Source: Planctomycetaceae bacterium (lineage in GTDB: Bacteria > Planctomycetota > Planctomycetia > Pirellulales > Pirellulaceae). From it: a stretch of 41,314 nt of DNA. The position numbers and the translations under genes were made by a program. The notes beneath the pieces were generated by a model, which did no database searches, was not told where the DNA came from, and saw only the letters and a list, made by a program, of their open reading frames with translations. Where the stretch lies: contig JAHEBQ010000058.1 of NCBI GenBank assembly GCA_024642205.1, positions 1-41,314 on the forward strand, given 5' to 3'. Below are positions 24,984 through 33,623 of this stretch, one piece after another (position 1 is the first letter of the stretch; each line of letters opens with the position of its first letter).

Positions 24984-25511
24984 ATGAACTTCAAAATTCG
25001 AACCCGAATCGTCCTCCTGATCACAACCTGTTGTGCCGTGCAGTTCGGCTGCTGCGCCCGCGCGCAAGCTCAGGAAAAAAAAGACCCGACCGCTGCCTCC
25101 GATGTCATTCAGCAAACGCTTTCCAAGATCCGGGATGTCGAGCGTCTTGACACCTTTGTCCAACAGAACCTGGCGCTCGTGGAAGAAAACAAAAAACTGA
25201 AAGCAGACATTGCTAGCATCAACAAGCAAATCGAGAAACTCAACAATGACCTGACTCAGCAGACGGCCTTGCTTCGAAAGCAACTTCTGCAAATGCCCAC
25301 GTTTGAGATCCAATCCAAGATTATTGGCGAAGGAAGGAACATGGCGATGCTCAAGTCCAAAGACGCCGTATTGCGAATTCGTGACAAGACCGAGATGTCT
25401 GTGACAGTGGCGGATGGGGTTTGGGTCTTGATGCAGGTCAAGAATATCTCTAAAGACATGATCGAACTTTACTTTCCTGAATTGGAACGGACAGTTTACC
25501 TGTACGACTAG
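24984..25511 (+). CDS. Small exported coiled-coil protein, possible GspC/PilP counterpart
   Basis: The product is 175 residues and begins with a signal or anchor sequence (IVLLITTCCAVQFGCCARAQAQ). Its middle (about 60-105) is a coiled coil, with QQNLALVEENKKLKADIA and then KQIEKLNNDL. The C-terminal 60 residues form a compact beta-rich segment, with LRIRDKTEMSVTVADGVW and then IELYFPELERTVYLYD. That end is loosely like the HR domain of GspC or PilP, which bridge the inner-membrane platform to the secretin. Position between gspF and the secretin gene supports such a bridging role, but there is no strong motif; this is an inference. Separated from the secretin gene by 71 bases. Confidence 0.7.
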   Translation: MNFKIRTRIVLLITTCCAVQFGCCARAQAQEKKDPTAASDVIQQTLSKIRDVERLDTFVQQNLALVEENKKLKADIASINKQIEKLNNDLTQQTALLRKQLLQMPTFEIQSKIIGEGRNMAMLKSKDAVLRIRDKTEMSVTVADGVWVLMQVKNISKDMIELYFPELERTVYLYD

Positions 25512-25582
25512 GCTTCCCCGATACTTGCTCAGGCGGTGATTGAGGGGGCCAATTCGAACCCGATTGCGGCAACGAGCAAACC

Positions 25583-27676
25583 ATGACACGGATGTCTTTA
25601 GGTGAACGGACAATTGACCGAACCAGGATTCTGGCCGATCTCGCAGCGCTGTTGCTCGCGACTGCCATGCTTGGCGGCGCATCAATTCATGCGCAAGTCC
25701 TGAAGCCAACTCCCAATGCCCCGACGCCGATTACCGTTCAGCCGGAAGCACAACTTGATCCGTCGCTGGATCCCAACACGGTCATCATTGACCCAGCAAA
25801 CCTTGATCCGCTGATCCTTCCTGATGATCCGGTCCTGATGTCATTTTCGGACGGCTTCGTTATACCCGACAAGCTGATTGAACTTGTCGATTTTCGAGAC
25901 CAGGAATTGGGGCAGGCGATGCGATTGTTCTCCGAACAATCGGGCATCAACATTGTGCCATCGACCGAAGCCAACAAGTTAAAGGTCAACCTGTATCTCC
26001 GTGACGTTCGTCCCATGGACGTATTGGAAAACCTGACCAAGACACACGACCTCTATTATCGAATCGATGAAAAATCGGGTGTGATCCGAATTCACACCAC
26101 CAAGGAATACGAAGCAAACCTGGCCAGTTTCCGGGAAGAACAAACGCAGGTATTTACCTTGCTGTACCCCAACCCGGTTGACGCGGCGGTTGCGATTCGA
26201 GATCTGTTCGGCGAGCGGGTCGTATTGAACCTGGGAGTTGGCGACCAGGATTCCATCCTGGACCTGGTTCAACGGCTGAATCGCTTTGACCTGGTTGACA
26301 GTCGGAATCTTGGTCTTGGGTCGTTTCAGGGCCAAACTTTCGGCGGCGGTCGATCGTTCAGTCCACTCAATGGATTGGGCGGTTTCAGCACCAACCCGGC
26401 GTATCGGAATAGCCAACAACGCGCGATTGACGAAACTCAACCACTTTCGGATCTCTCGGCAGAAGAGATCCAGCAGCTGATTGACGCGATCAATGTGCGA
26501 GCCAACCGTCCGACTCCAGTTCAAAACCCGGACGATCCGATCGCCAAGCTGTTGAAAGAACGCCAAGCCACGATTTACGTGACCGTGGTTCGCCGAAACA
26601 ACCAGGTGGTTGTTCGCACGGGTGACGAGGCGACGATGAAACAGATTGCACTGCTGATTCAAAACCTCGACGTGCCGACTCCGCTGGTCATGTTGGAAGT
26701 CAAAGTCATGTCGATCCTGCTAGATGATGAATTTCGCAGTGTCTTTGACTATCAGTATTCTGATGGAGGGACGACAGCAGGCAGCTTCACCACCGGTGAT
26801 ATTCTGCCGACGCCTTCCGATCTGCTCAACGGCCAGGCCAGAAGGCTGGCATCGATGATTCCAGGCGGCTCCGTTTTGGAGCAGGGGGATTTCACGTTCC
26901 AGGTTGTCAGCAACAGCTTCCGCGCTCGGATGCAGCTGTTGGAAGACGACAACCGTGTCACGATCCTCAATACGCCGCTCCTGTTGACGGCCAACAATGA
27001 AGTCAGCCGGATTTTTATCGGGGAGACGATTCCACTAACGATCGGGTTCAGCGCCACGCAGGTTGTCGGAACATCCGCCACCACAGCCAACACCATTGCC
27101 GGGACCCCGATCACCGAGCTTCGTGACATTGGGCAATCGCTCCTGATCACGCCAAGCATCAATGCCGATCGAACCGTTACTCTTCGCGTCGTTCAGGAAA
27201 ACGCCCGCCGCGACATCAATGGTGGCAAGATTCCGCTTTTGCAACAAAGCGGCGCGATTAGTTACGCGGATGTCGACACCGTCAGCCGTAGCACTGTCAG
27301 CGGGACGGTCGTCGCCAAAGACGGTCTGGCAGTTGTGATGGGTGGACTGATCGAAGACACGATCATGGACAACCGGGAAAAGGTGCCGGGACTTGGCAAA
27401 CTCCCCGTGCTGGGATTCTTCTTCCGCCGGCAAGACACCGGGCGAACTCGCCGCGAACTGGTCGTCATGATCAGGCCCTATGTTTTTAACACACCTTCCG
27501 AGTCGGCTTCGGTCAGCCAGGAACTTCTGCAGCAGCTTAGCGTCCACCCGAGCGCGCTCAGCGGGGAACTGACGTTACCAACGTTTGCCGCTGAGGAAGT
27601 ACTTCAGGTGGATTTGGACAGTTGTCATTTGCATCAGGCTTTCCGATTTCATAACATCGTGCCGCGAGTTTACTAG
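25583..27676 (+). CDS. gspD: Secretin (GspD/PilQ family)
   Basis: The 697-residue protein is the outer-membrane channel. After a signal peptide ending near SIHAQ, an N0/STN-like domain begins at about 95 (VDFRDQELGQAMRLFSEQSG and NLYLRDVRPMDVLENLTKT), followed by N1-type repeats (QTQVFTLLYPNPVDAAVAIRDLF, and TIYVTVVRRNNQVVVRTGDE). The secretin core starts near 370 with LVMLEVKVMSI. Its signature end VPGLGKLPVLGFFFRR, then ELVVMIRPYV, is complete. A Gly/Ser-rich loop (GQTFGGGRSFSPLNG) interrupts the N-domains. Start could be the ATG at 25583 or the one nine bases later. It ends 51 bases before a lipoprotein gene that may assist it. Confidence 0.94.
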   Translation: MTRMSLGERTIDRTRILADLAALLLATAMLGGASIHAQVLKPTPNAPTPITVQPEAQLDPSLDPNTVIIDPANLDPLILPDDPVLMSFSDGFVIPDKLIELVDFRDQELGQAMRLFSEQSGINIVPSTEANKLKVNLYLRDVRPMDVLENLTKTHDLYYRIDEKSGVIRIHTTKEYEANLASFREEQTQVFTLLYPNPVDAAVAIRDLFGERVVLNLGVGDQDSILDLVQRLNRFDLVDSRNLGLGSFQGQTFGGGRSFSPLNGLGGFSTNPAYRNSQQRAIDETQPLSDLSAEEIQQLIDAINVRANRPTPVQNPDDPIAKLLKERQATIYVTVVRRNNQVVVRTGDEATMKQIALLIQNLDVPTPLVMLEVKVMSILLDDEFRSVFDYQYSDGGTTAGSFTTGDILPTPSDLLNGQARRLASMIPGGSVLEQGDFTFQVVSNSFRARMQLLEDDNRVTILNTPLLLTANNEVSRIFIGETIPLTIGFSATQVVGTSATTANTIAGTPITELRDIGQSLLITPSINADRTVTLRVVQENARRDINGGKIPLLQQSGAISYADVDTVSRSTVSGTVVAKDGLAVVMGGLIEDTIMDNREKVPGLGKLPVLGFFFRRQDTGRTRRELVVMIRPYVFNTPSESASVSQELLQQLSVHPSALSGELTLPTFAAEEVLQVDLDSCHLHQAFRFHNIVPRVY

Positions 27677-27727
27677 ACAACAGGGAAACCCGGCACGCAA
27701 AAGGTCCTTTTTTCGAATCACGTTCAT

Positions 27728-29314
27728 TTGAATTCACCCCGATCAATACGAAACCCAATAACCGATTCCGTTCGGGAGAGTCTGCTGCGCGTTTGGGTCA
27801 GCCTGGTGGTCTGTATTGGAATGGGTGTCTGCGGTTGCTCGCTGTTCAAAGTAGATCCTGACAAGTCAAACAAGTCGGACTTCTTGAAGGGCACAATTTC
27901 CAACAGTACCAACCGCGATCGCAGTAGCTCATCGAGCGATTCGGGAACCGGGTCATCGGAACCGAGTGTTCGACTTGCCGGAGGTGTATCGTTGGGTGAC
28001 ACCGACAACCTGGCTTTCACGCCGGCCGACCTGAGCTTGGTTCTGGCTGAAATGATCACCGAAAAGAAATGGAACTCCGCACGATATCTTGTCCGGCTGT
28101 ACCCGGATATCGTGACGCGGATACTCATGGGTGACGACGGCGACTCGATTTCCCGGCAACAAATCATCGACGTAGCAAAGCTGTTTGACGAACAATGGGG
28201 CGGCGATGGCCAGGGTTCGTGGTTGACTTTTGTTCAGGCGATGAAACCGGAAGACCAGGCCAACGCTTTCGCCCAATCGCGCAACTCGTTTTTGAAATTA
28301 CTGGAAAGGGACGAACCTGCCCAGGCACTTGGTCTTCATTGGAGTCATTCTCTGGAGGACCCGTCGTTGGTGATTGCACGCGCCGAAGCGCTTCGCCTGG
28401 AGGGTGTCGCGCACATGATGATGGAACACGATCGAGAGAGTCGTGACAGCTTTGCCCAGGCGATGTCGCTGCTCAAGACCAACCATCCCTACCAAGCCAG
28501 CAACATGGCGCTATTGCTGGGTGAATCGCAGCGGCATGCCGGAGCTCTGGAAGAATGGAAGTCGAGTTGGGAGTCTGCTGTTGACATCCAGAGCTGGTGG
28601 CTTGCTCAACGGGGTCTGCAGGATCCGGCATTTTGGAAGCAGGCGGCATTTCTCAGGCCGGCCTCCGTTCCCTGGCCTGACACGGTCATCGGACGACTCG
28701 AAAACGCATTGCGGGACGAGAACCTCGATTTCGGTTCCAGTCAAACAACCGACATCGAAGCTGTGGTTTGGGCGACGATTGGAATACAAAGCCTGAAGCG
28801 CCATGAATCTCAAAACGCGATCCTGGCGTTCAAGAAATCCGAGGCGTTGGTTTCAAGCAGGTCGCTCAAGGAAGAGCTTCAAATGCAACAGGCGCTCGCC
28901 ATGATCGATGGCGGTCAACAGGGACCCGCTTCGGCAATTCTGCTGCGACTTGGCTCGCAATCGAGTTTGCTGGGTGACCGGGCCAAGGCAATCCTTGCGT
29001 CGTTGAAACTTCAAAATGGCGGACTCGCCCAGGGAATGAACCTGCTGCAGTCAGCGATCAAGACTTCCGGCCAGTGGCCGACTTCCGAACGACTGCGTGC
29101 GGAGGCCGACTACGGGTTGGCCTACCTGATGCTGGGCCGGGAAGAGAAGGGGATTGCGTTACTGAATCAAGTACACGCCGGGTTCGTCCAACAGAACCGT
29201 TACGACCATGCCTCTCAATGCCTGGCCAACATCGCCACCTATTATGAGAAAACCGATCAACCCGCACAACACCGGTCGGCCGTTGCGAGAATGAAGGAAC
29301 TGGAATCCAACTGA
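27728..29314 (+). CDS. TPR-like lipoprotein at the end of the secretion locus
   Basis: The protein (528 residues) carries a lipoprotein signal: hydrophobic WVSLVVCIGMGV and the lipobox VCGCS near residue 37. The start must be a TTG at 27728, since no ATG precedes the signal in frame after the upstream stop. After a low-complexity Ser/Asp stretch, the remaining 450 residues are all helical with repeated units such as ARAEALRLEGVAHMMM, NMALLLGESQRHAGALEEWK and ADYGLAYLMLGREEKG, typical of TPR solenoids. By position (51 bases after the secretin) it might act as a pilotin-like or assembly factor for the channel, but the sequence does not prove this. Transcription seems to stop after it, facing the convergent PepSY gene. 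Confidence 0.8.
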   Translation: MNSPRSIRNPITDSVRESLLRVWVSLVVCIGMGVCGCSLFKVDPDKSNKSDFLKGTISNSTNRDRSSSSSDSGTGSSEPSVRLAGGVSLGDTDNLAFTPADLSLVLAEMITEKKWNSARYLVRLYPDIVTRILMGDDGDSISRQQIIDVAKLFDEQWGGDGQGSWLTFVQAMKPEDQANAFAQSRNSFLKLLERDEPAQALGLHWSHSLEDPSLVIARAEALRLEGVAHMMMEHDRESRDSFAQAMSLLKTNHPYQASNMALLLGESQRHAGALEEWKSSWESAVDIQSWWLAQRGLQDPAFWKQAAFLRPASVPWPDTVIGRLENALRDENLDFGSSQTTDIEAVVWATIGIQSLKRHESQNAILAFKKSEALVSSRSLKEELQMQQALAMIDGGQQGPASAILLRLGSQSSLLGDRAKAILASLKLQNGGLAQGMNLLQSAIKTSGQWPTSERLRAEADYGLAYLMLGREEKGIALLNQVHAGFVQQNRYDHASQCLANIATYYEKTDQPAQHRSAVARMKELESN

Positions 29315-29619
29315 GCCCAATCCGGGAATGGTTGCTCTGTCGGTTGAATGCAAGGAAGTCATTCCTGCCGAGCGTTGCGAAACATGCATCCCAACCGGGC
29401 CAATAGTGACTGCAGGATGTGCTTCCCATTCGCCCACACGTGCCACCCCACAGCGAACGTGCCCGCTTCACCCAATGGTCTTGGCGACCTGTGTCGCGGA
29501 CACGCAATCAAGCTACCGTTTGTCATCGCATGTCAGATGCAACGATCGGGCGGCAGATTACGGTGTCCCGCGAACACAGCATTCGTCCACTCCCATCGAG
29601 ATTGAACCCCATCCATCCT
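29315..29619. other. Intergenic region between converging genes, nothing recognised
   Basis: These 305 bases separate the lipoprotein gene (plus) and the PepSY gene (minus). I see no hairpin with a U-run and no supported gene; open frames here overlap on both strands without start signals. Confidence 0.5.
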
Positions 29620-30153
29620 TCAATTCGGCGTCCCGGACTTTTTCCGCCGCTTCTTACGTTTGACCCCAATCGGCAACCACCAGAGGTAGACGCCAGTACA
29701 CCAGAGTCCTGCCAGGACGAGACCATTGGGAAGAAAAACCCACAACTTTGCAACTTCGGAAAAGAAGGAACCGTCATGGAGGCTTTCAATGAAATCAGAA
29801 CGGCGATAATTGACAGCCAGTACCTCACCGGTTTTCAGATCCACCTGAACTTCCCAGCGATTTCGGCACTGGACTTTGGCCATTCCTTTGTCGGGGCGGA
29901 CATCGATTCGGTCAATATCTGACCAGGACTCAACTTCGGCAGCGGAGACACTCGATGTCGAGTCGAGCAAATACTGCCAGTCGATTTCCGGCGTTTTGCC
30001 GACTCCTTTGACGGTGGCCGGTTGTATCCAGGTAACCTGCTTTTTGACCTGAAGCAGCAATCCAGAGACAATCACGAGCAACATCGGGAGAAACGTCAGC
30101 AATGCACCCCAGCGGTGAAGCTTTCGCGACCATCGATTCCAGGAAACAACCAT
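29620..30153 (-). CDS. Small PepSY-associated membrane protein
   Basis: This 177-residue protein has the layout of PepSY-TM proteins: an N-terminal helix after WNRWSRKLHRWGALLTFLPMLLVIVSG, a periplasmic domain of about 95 residues (with VQVDLKTGEVLAVNYRRSDFIESLHDGSFF), and a second helix LWVFLPNGLVLAGLWCTGVYLWW followed by a very basic cytoplasmic tail. The RKLHRWG and IESLHDG motifs are characteristic. Larger relatives take part in iron reduction or uptake and in electron transfer; this short form has one PepSY-like domain. A 29-codon open frame ends 13 bases upstream, which may be a leader or a relic. Ribosome binding site is not evident. Confidence 0.85.
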   Translation of the reverse strand: MVVSWNRWSRKLHRWGALLTFLPMLLVIVSGLLLQVKKQVTWIQPATVKGVGKTPEIDWQYLLDSTSSVSAAEVESWSDIDRIDVRPDKGMAKVQCRNRWEVQVDLKTGEVLAVNYRRSDFIESLHDGSFFSEVAKLWVFLPNGLVLAGLWCTGVYLWWLPIGVKRKKRRKKSGTPN

Positions 30154-30415
30154 GCGTTAGAACAATTCAATTAGGGGTGTGCAAATCGAAGAACGGGAGG
30201 TACAGGTTTTCGCCGAGCTTCCGTCCATCCCATTTCTCGGCGAGCGACCTGGCCACCTGTCAGCACCACAATTTAGACATGATCCACAGGTTTGGAAATG
30301 CTCACGAATACCAATTGAGTGGGTGAGACAACCCAGGAGCCGATGGAAGCCCGTCCCAGCCCAGGCTTCCGCGGAAAATTTCAATGCCAATCGACAGCTG
30401 TGACTGCCCCTGGCG

Positions 30416-32167
30416 TTAGCGACTCCCCGTCCGCAGCTGTTCTCGATCCGCTTCCAGTCGCTGGCGGTTCTTTTCGATGCTGAGAATCTGCTTACGAACG
30501 GAATCGAGTTCGGATTTGTAGTTCTTCGATTTCTCTTCGATCACCTTCATTCGAGTTTCCAGATCTTTGATGGTCTGGTTCAATTCGTCCATGCGCGCTT
30601 TCTCAACATTGTAGTTTCGTTCAAGAACGCTCTTCTTTTCCGGCAGGTCGCCATACTTCGCATTCATTTCTTCCAACTCGAGATTGATCTTTTCAATCTC
30701 TTCCTTGTTGACGACTTCGGGGGCAAGTTTGCCGGTCTTCAATTTTTCAACGATTTCTCGAACGCGGTAGGCCGGAATCGCAAGACTGGAAACACGCCCA
30801 GCCCTCGCGATATTGATGCCGACAATTTTTCCGGAAAGATCAACGATCGGCCCACCGCAAGTTTTGGAACTGAGCATGGAATCATGCTCAAAAGCTTCCG
30901 GAAAATCCTTGCGCCGGCGACTGAGGATGCTACCCATGCTGTTCTGCATGTTACTACGTTGGTTATCCGGCGAAACCTTATCTCTTTCGGCCAATGTTAA
31001 GCGGATTTTCATTTCCGTTTCACCCCGGAGGATACCGAGGGTAATTCGGTCATTGACATCATACTGTCCCAGCGTTTCCACAATTGATCGGTTGTCCTTG
31101 ACCTGGGTCGAATCGATACTGACGATTACGTCGTTGACCCAGAGGTCGGCAAGATCGGCCGGAGAGCGGGGGATAACCTGTGTTATCCTGACGCCGCCAT
31201 CATTGGGGACATTTCCCATCAAGATTCCGATGAAGGGCCTGGAGGGGGCAATTTTTCGCGCGTCGACGCTGACGACACCAATCGTCGCCTTATCGTCGCG
31301 ACTCCCTTTCGGAGTTGCGAGCCAGCGTCCCGTCAACGGAGACGGTTCTTCGCTCCACTGGGCGACGTTTAGATTTTCAGCGTCAACTTTCAAAAGTGCC
31401 AAATCCGTTTGCGGGTCGATCCCAATGACCTTGGCCTCGACGATTGTACCATCGTTTAACTTGCAGCCGATCGACCCACGCAGTTCGCTGGCCTTCGTCA
31501 GAACCAAACCGTTGGAATCAACCACGGTTCCAAGCGCAATCGGTTGCTTACCCGCCATGATCGTCAACGTGGATTCGTTAACCGAAGCGACCACAGGTTC
31601 AAAGAGTCTGACAAAGTCATCGGACTGTTTTGAAAACTTGTTAACGCGTTCAATATTCGGCGTGCCGCGAATGGAGCGCAGCTTATCCAGAGCCCTTTCG
31701 GCGATCCCTTTCTTGTCATCGTCTTGCTTGTCATCGTCTTGCTTGCCATCGTCTTGATTGTCTTCGTCTTGCTTGTCATCGGATTTTTTGTCAGGCTTTT
31801 CTTCCTCTTGTTGGTCGTCCGCCTTTTCTTCTCCCGGTCGTGTCTTGCCGTCCGATTTCATCTCGGACTCATTGTCATTTTCCTGAAGCTCGCTGTTGGG
31901 TTCAGCATCTTTTTCCGCCTGTGCCTCATCCGCAAGCTTCTTACCGGACGGCTTACCCTGTTCCGATTCCTGATCCGACGAAGGCTTGGCAACATCGGCG
32001 GGTTTCGCCTCGTCCTGTTTGGAATCAGCATCTTCGGACTGTCTTTCCCCACCCTGGCTTGGAGATTCATTCCGCGGAACCGGTGGTGCTTCCTGGGCAC
32101 CGAGAGATGGCGAAAACACGAAACCTGTCACGACCAACAGGAATAAAAAGATTCTGAAGTTTTTCAT
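30416..32167 (-). CDS. HtrA-like pseudoprotease with inserted PDZ domain and coiled-coil tail
   Basis: The exported protein (583 residues) has a signal peptide (about 1-24), a very acidic/lysine-rich stretch (about 30-155, ending in KQDDD-type repeats), then a trypsin-like HtrA domain, a PDZ domain and a C-terminal coiled coil (about 485-580). At the catalytic-His position the motif reads LVLTKASEL (Ser 227 instead of His). Asp 255 remains in DLALLK. At the catalytic-Ser position the motif reads KTCGGPIVD (Cys 437). It is therefore probably inactive as a serine protease, or at most altered. The PDZ (about 312-395) lies before the CGGP segment, so it is inserted within the protease fold and not appended after it as in DegP. 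It follows an intact HtrA gene by 103 bases on the same strand, suggesting a working pair. Confidence 0.85.
   Translation of the reverse strand: MKNFRIFLFLLVVTGFVFSPSLGAQEAPPVPRNESPSQGGERQSEDADSKQDEAKPADVAKPSSDQESEQGKPSGKKLADEAQAEKDAEPNSELQENDNESEMKSDGKTRPGEEKADDQQEEEKPDKKSDDKQDEDNQDDGKQDDDKQDDDKKGIAERALDKLRSIRGTPNIERVNKFSKQSDDFVRLFEPVVASVNESTLTIMAGKQPIALGTVVDSNGLVLTKASELRGSIGCKLNDGTIVEAKVIGIDPQTDLALLKVDAENLNVAQWSEEPSPLTGRWLATPKGSRDDKATIGVVSVDARKIAPSRPFIGILMGNVPNDGGVRITQVIPRSPADLADLWVNDVIVSIDSTQVKDNRSIVETLGQYDVNDRITLGILRGETEMKIRLTLAERDKVSPDNQRSNMQNSMGSILSRRRKDFPEAFEHDSMLSSKTCGGPIVDLSGKIVGINIARAGRVSSLAIPAYRVREIVEKLKTGKLAPEVVNKEEIEKINLELEEMNAKYGDLPEKKSVLERNYNVEKARMDELNQTIKDLETRMKVIEEKSKNYKSELDSVRKQILSIEKNRQRLEADREQLRTGSR
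31712..31786 (+). repeat. 15-base tandem repeat inside the pseudoprotease gene
   Basis: The unit CTTGTCATCGTCTTG is repeated about four times (31712-31771), with small changes in the third and fourth copies, and a partial fifth copy follows. On the coding (minus) strand each unit encodes a five-residue block close to KQDDD. The copies keep the reading frame, so the number of units can change without breaking the protein. Near identity of the first two copies suggests recent expansion or slippage. Confidence 0.85.
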
Positions 32168-32270
32168 GGTTTTGACTTCAATCCAGTTTCGTTATGTCAA
32201 AAAGTTGTTTGGTATTTGAGCGAGCAACAACAGCGGCCTGTGGATTCAATGATCCTCTCCCAATCGTCAA

Positions 32271-33335
32271 TCAGTTACCCACTCGCATTCGATCACCAAC
32301 CTTTAGCTCAATCGTTTTTTCTTCGCCGTTTCGTCGGACGACGATTTCGGTCACCACGTTGGGGCGGAGATTCAAATCGGAAATCGCCTCATAGATGTCT
32401 TTCTTGTCTTCGATTGGGATCGAACCGAGTTTGATGATCACATCACCTTGTTCAACGCCTGCTTTCTCCGCGGCGCCTTTGGGCGTGACCTCTTCGACTT
32501 CGTTCGTATCGTCCACCACGCTCAAACCCAGGCTCGGTCGGCCATCAATCACAACCGCTTTGGCCAACAGGTCCCAGTTCTTCGAGTAGACGTCAGCCGG
32601 AACATGCAGGTTTTCAACCAGTTCGGATCCAATTCGACTGTGAATCCCGATCAAGTCGCCGTTCATATCGATCAACGGCCCCCCCGAATCACCACCCACC
32701 AACGTACAATCGGTTCGAATAACGCGATCGTTCAGAAAGATGATTCGTCCGACACGAACCACCATCCCGCGGGAATCGTCAATGCCGCCGGGATGTCCGA
32801 CGGCCATTACCCATTGGCCTTCTTTCAGTTCATCCGAAATTGCGAGGTCGAGGTAAGGGAACTCCTGTTCTTCACCCTCGTTTTGAGTGATCTTCAGCAT
32901 TCCCGAGTCAACGCCCGTTTCGATTCCCAACGTCTCGGCCTTATACTCTGTTTCCTGGTATTCGTTTTCCTTGCCCGATTCGTCAAGGAAGGTAACCGTT
33001 GCGGTCTGATTGGGTTGACCGATCACGTGGGCGGCCGTCAAAATGTAACCGTCGCTTGAAACGACGACGCCCGAACCCTGCGATTCACCAATCTTGATGT
33101 TTACCGTTGCCGCTTTCACTCGTTCCGAAATTTCGGCGAATCGCTGTTCCATGAACTTGAGTTGTTCAATCGAGTTGGGTGATTCTCCGGAAAAAAGAAA
33201 GCCGGAATCTATCGACGCAGACGGAGCACTGGTAGGAACTTCATCGACCTGGCCAAAACTCGTTCGCATCGGGGACGCGAGAACCAAAGCGACACAGATC
33301 GCTGAGAAATGAAAAATGCAAAAAATACGGGGCAT
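32271..33335 (-). CDS. HtrA-family serine protease with C-terminal PDZ domain
   Basis: This exported protease (354 residues) has a signal peptide ending near SFGQ and a trypsin-like domain with an intact triad: His in ILTAAHVIG (about 103), Asp in GVDSGMLKI (about 143) and Ser in GGDSGGPLI (about 217). A PDZ domain occupies roughly 263-350 (PSLGLSVVDD, then AAEKAGVEQGDVIIKLG). It would act in the periplasm in protein quality control or regulated proteolysis. I place the start at the ATG at 33335, where AAGGA lies nine bases upstream, giving a normal signal peptide. The next gene downstream on the same strand is the PDZ-inserted pseudoprotease, a likely partner or regulator. Confidence 0.92.
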   Translation of the reverse strand: MPRIFCIFHFSAICVALVLASPMRTSFGQVDEVPTSAPSASIDSGFLFSGESPNSIEQLKFMEQRFAEISERVKAATVNIKIGESQGSGVVVSSDGYILTAAHVIGQPNQTATVTFLDESGKENEYQETEYKAETLGIETGVDSGMLKITQNEGEEQEFPYLDLAISDELKEGQWVMAVGHPGGIDDSRGMVVRVGRIIFLNDRVIRTDCTLVGGDSGGPLIDMNGDLIGIHSRIGSELVENLHVPADVYSKNWDLLAKAVVIDGRPSLGLSVVDDTNEVEEVTPKGAAEKAGVEQGDVIIKLGSIPIEDKKDIYEAISDLNLRPNVVTEIVVRRNGEEKTIELKVGDRMRVGN

Positions 33336-33623
33336 TTCAGTTGATCCTTGGCTCGAATTACCTGGTCGCGTCATCCGGGAACGATTCCATCGGAACGCCA
33401 CAAGCGTTGACTCCGATCAAGAATCCGGTCGAACACGTAAATTTATCCCTGTTTTGCGGGCTAAAGATAGCCCAATCATTGTACCACTCCCATTGTGGCG
33501 AGGCACATTCTGGATTCCAAGCCACAGCTAAAAATACGTGGCAATTGCGCTTTGTGATTGTCAAAAACTCGAATTATTTTTCCTCTGGAAACCCGACATT
33601 CCGGATAACTGACAGGAACAATC

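Noticed and set aside
27686..27716. AAAAGG / CCTTTT symmetry after the secretin gene as a terminator
   Set aside because: The arms leave a loop of about one base, so no stable hairpin can form; the T-run alone is not enough.
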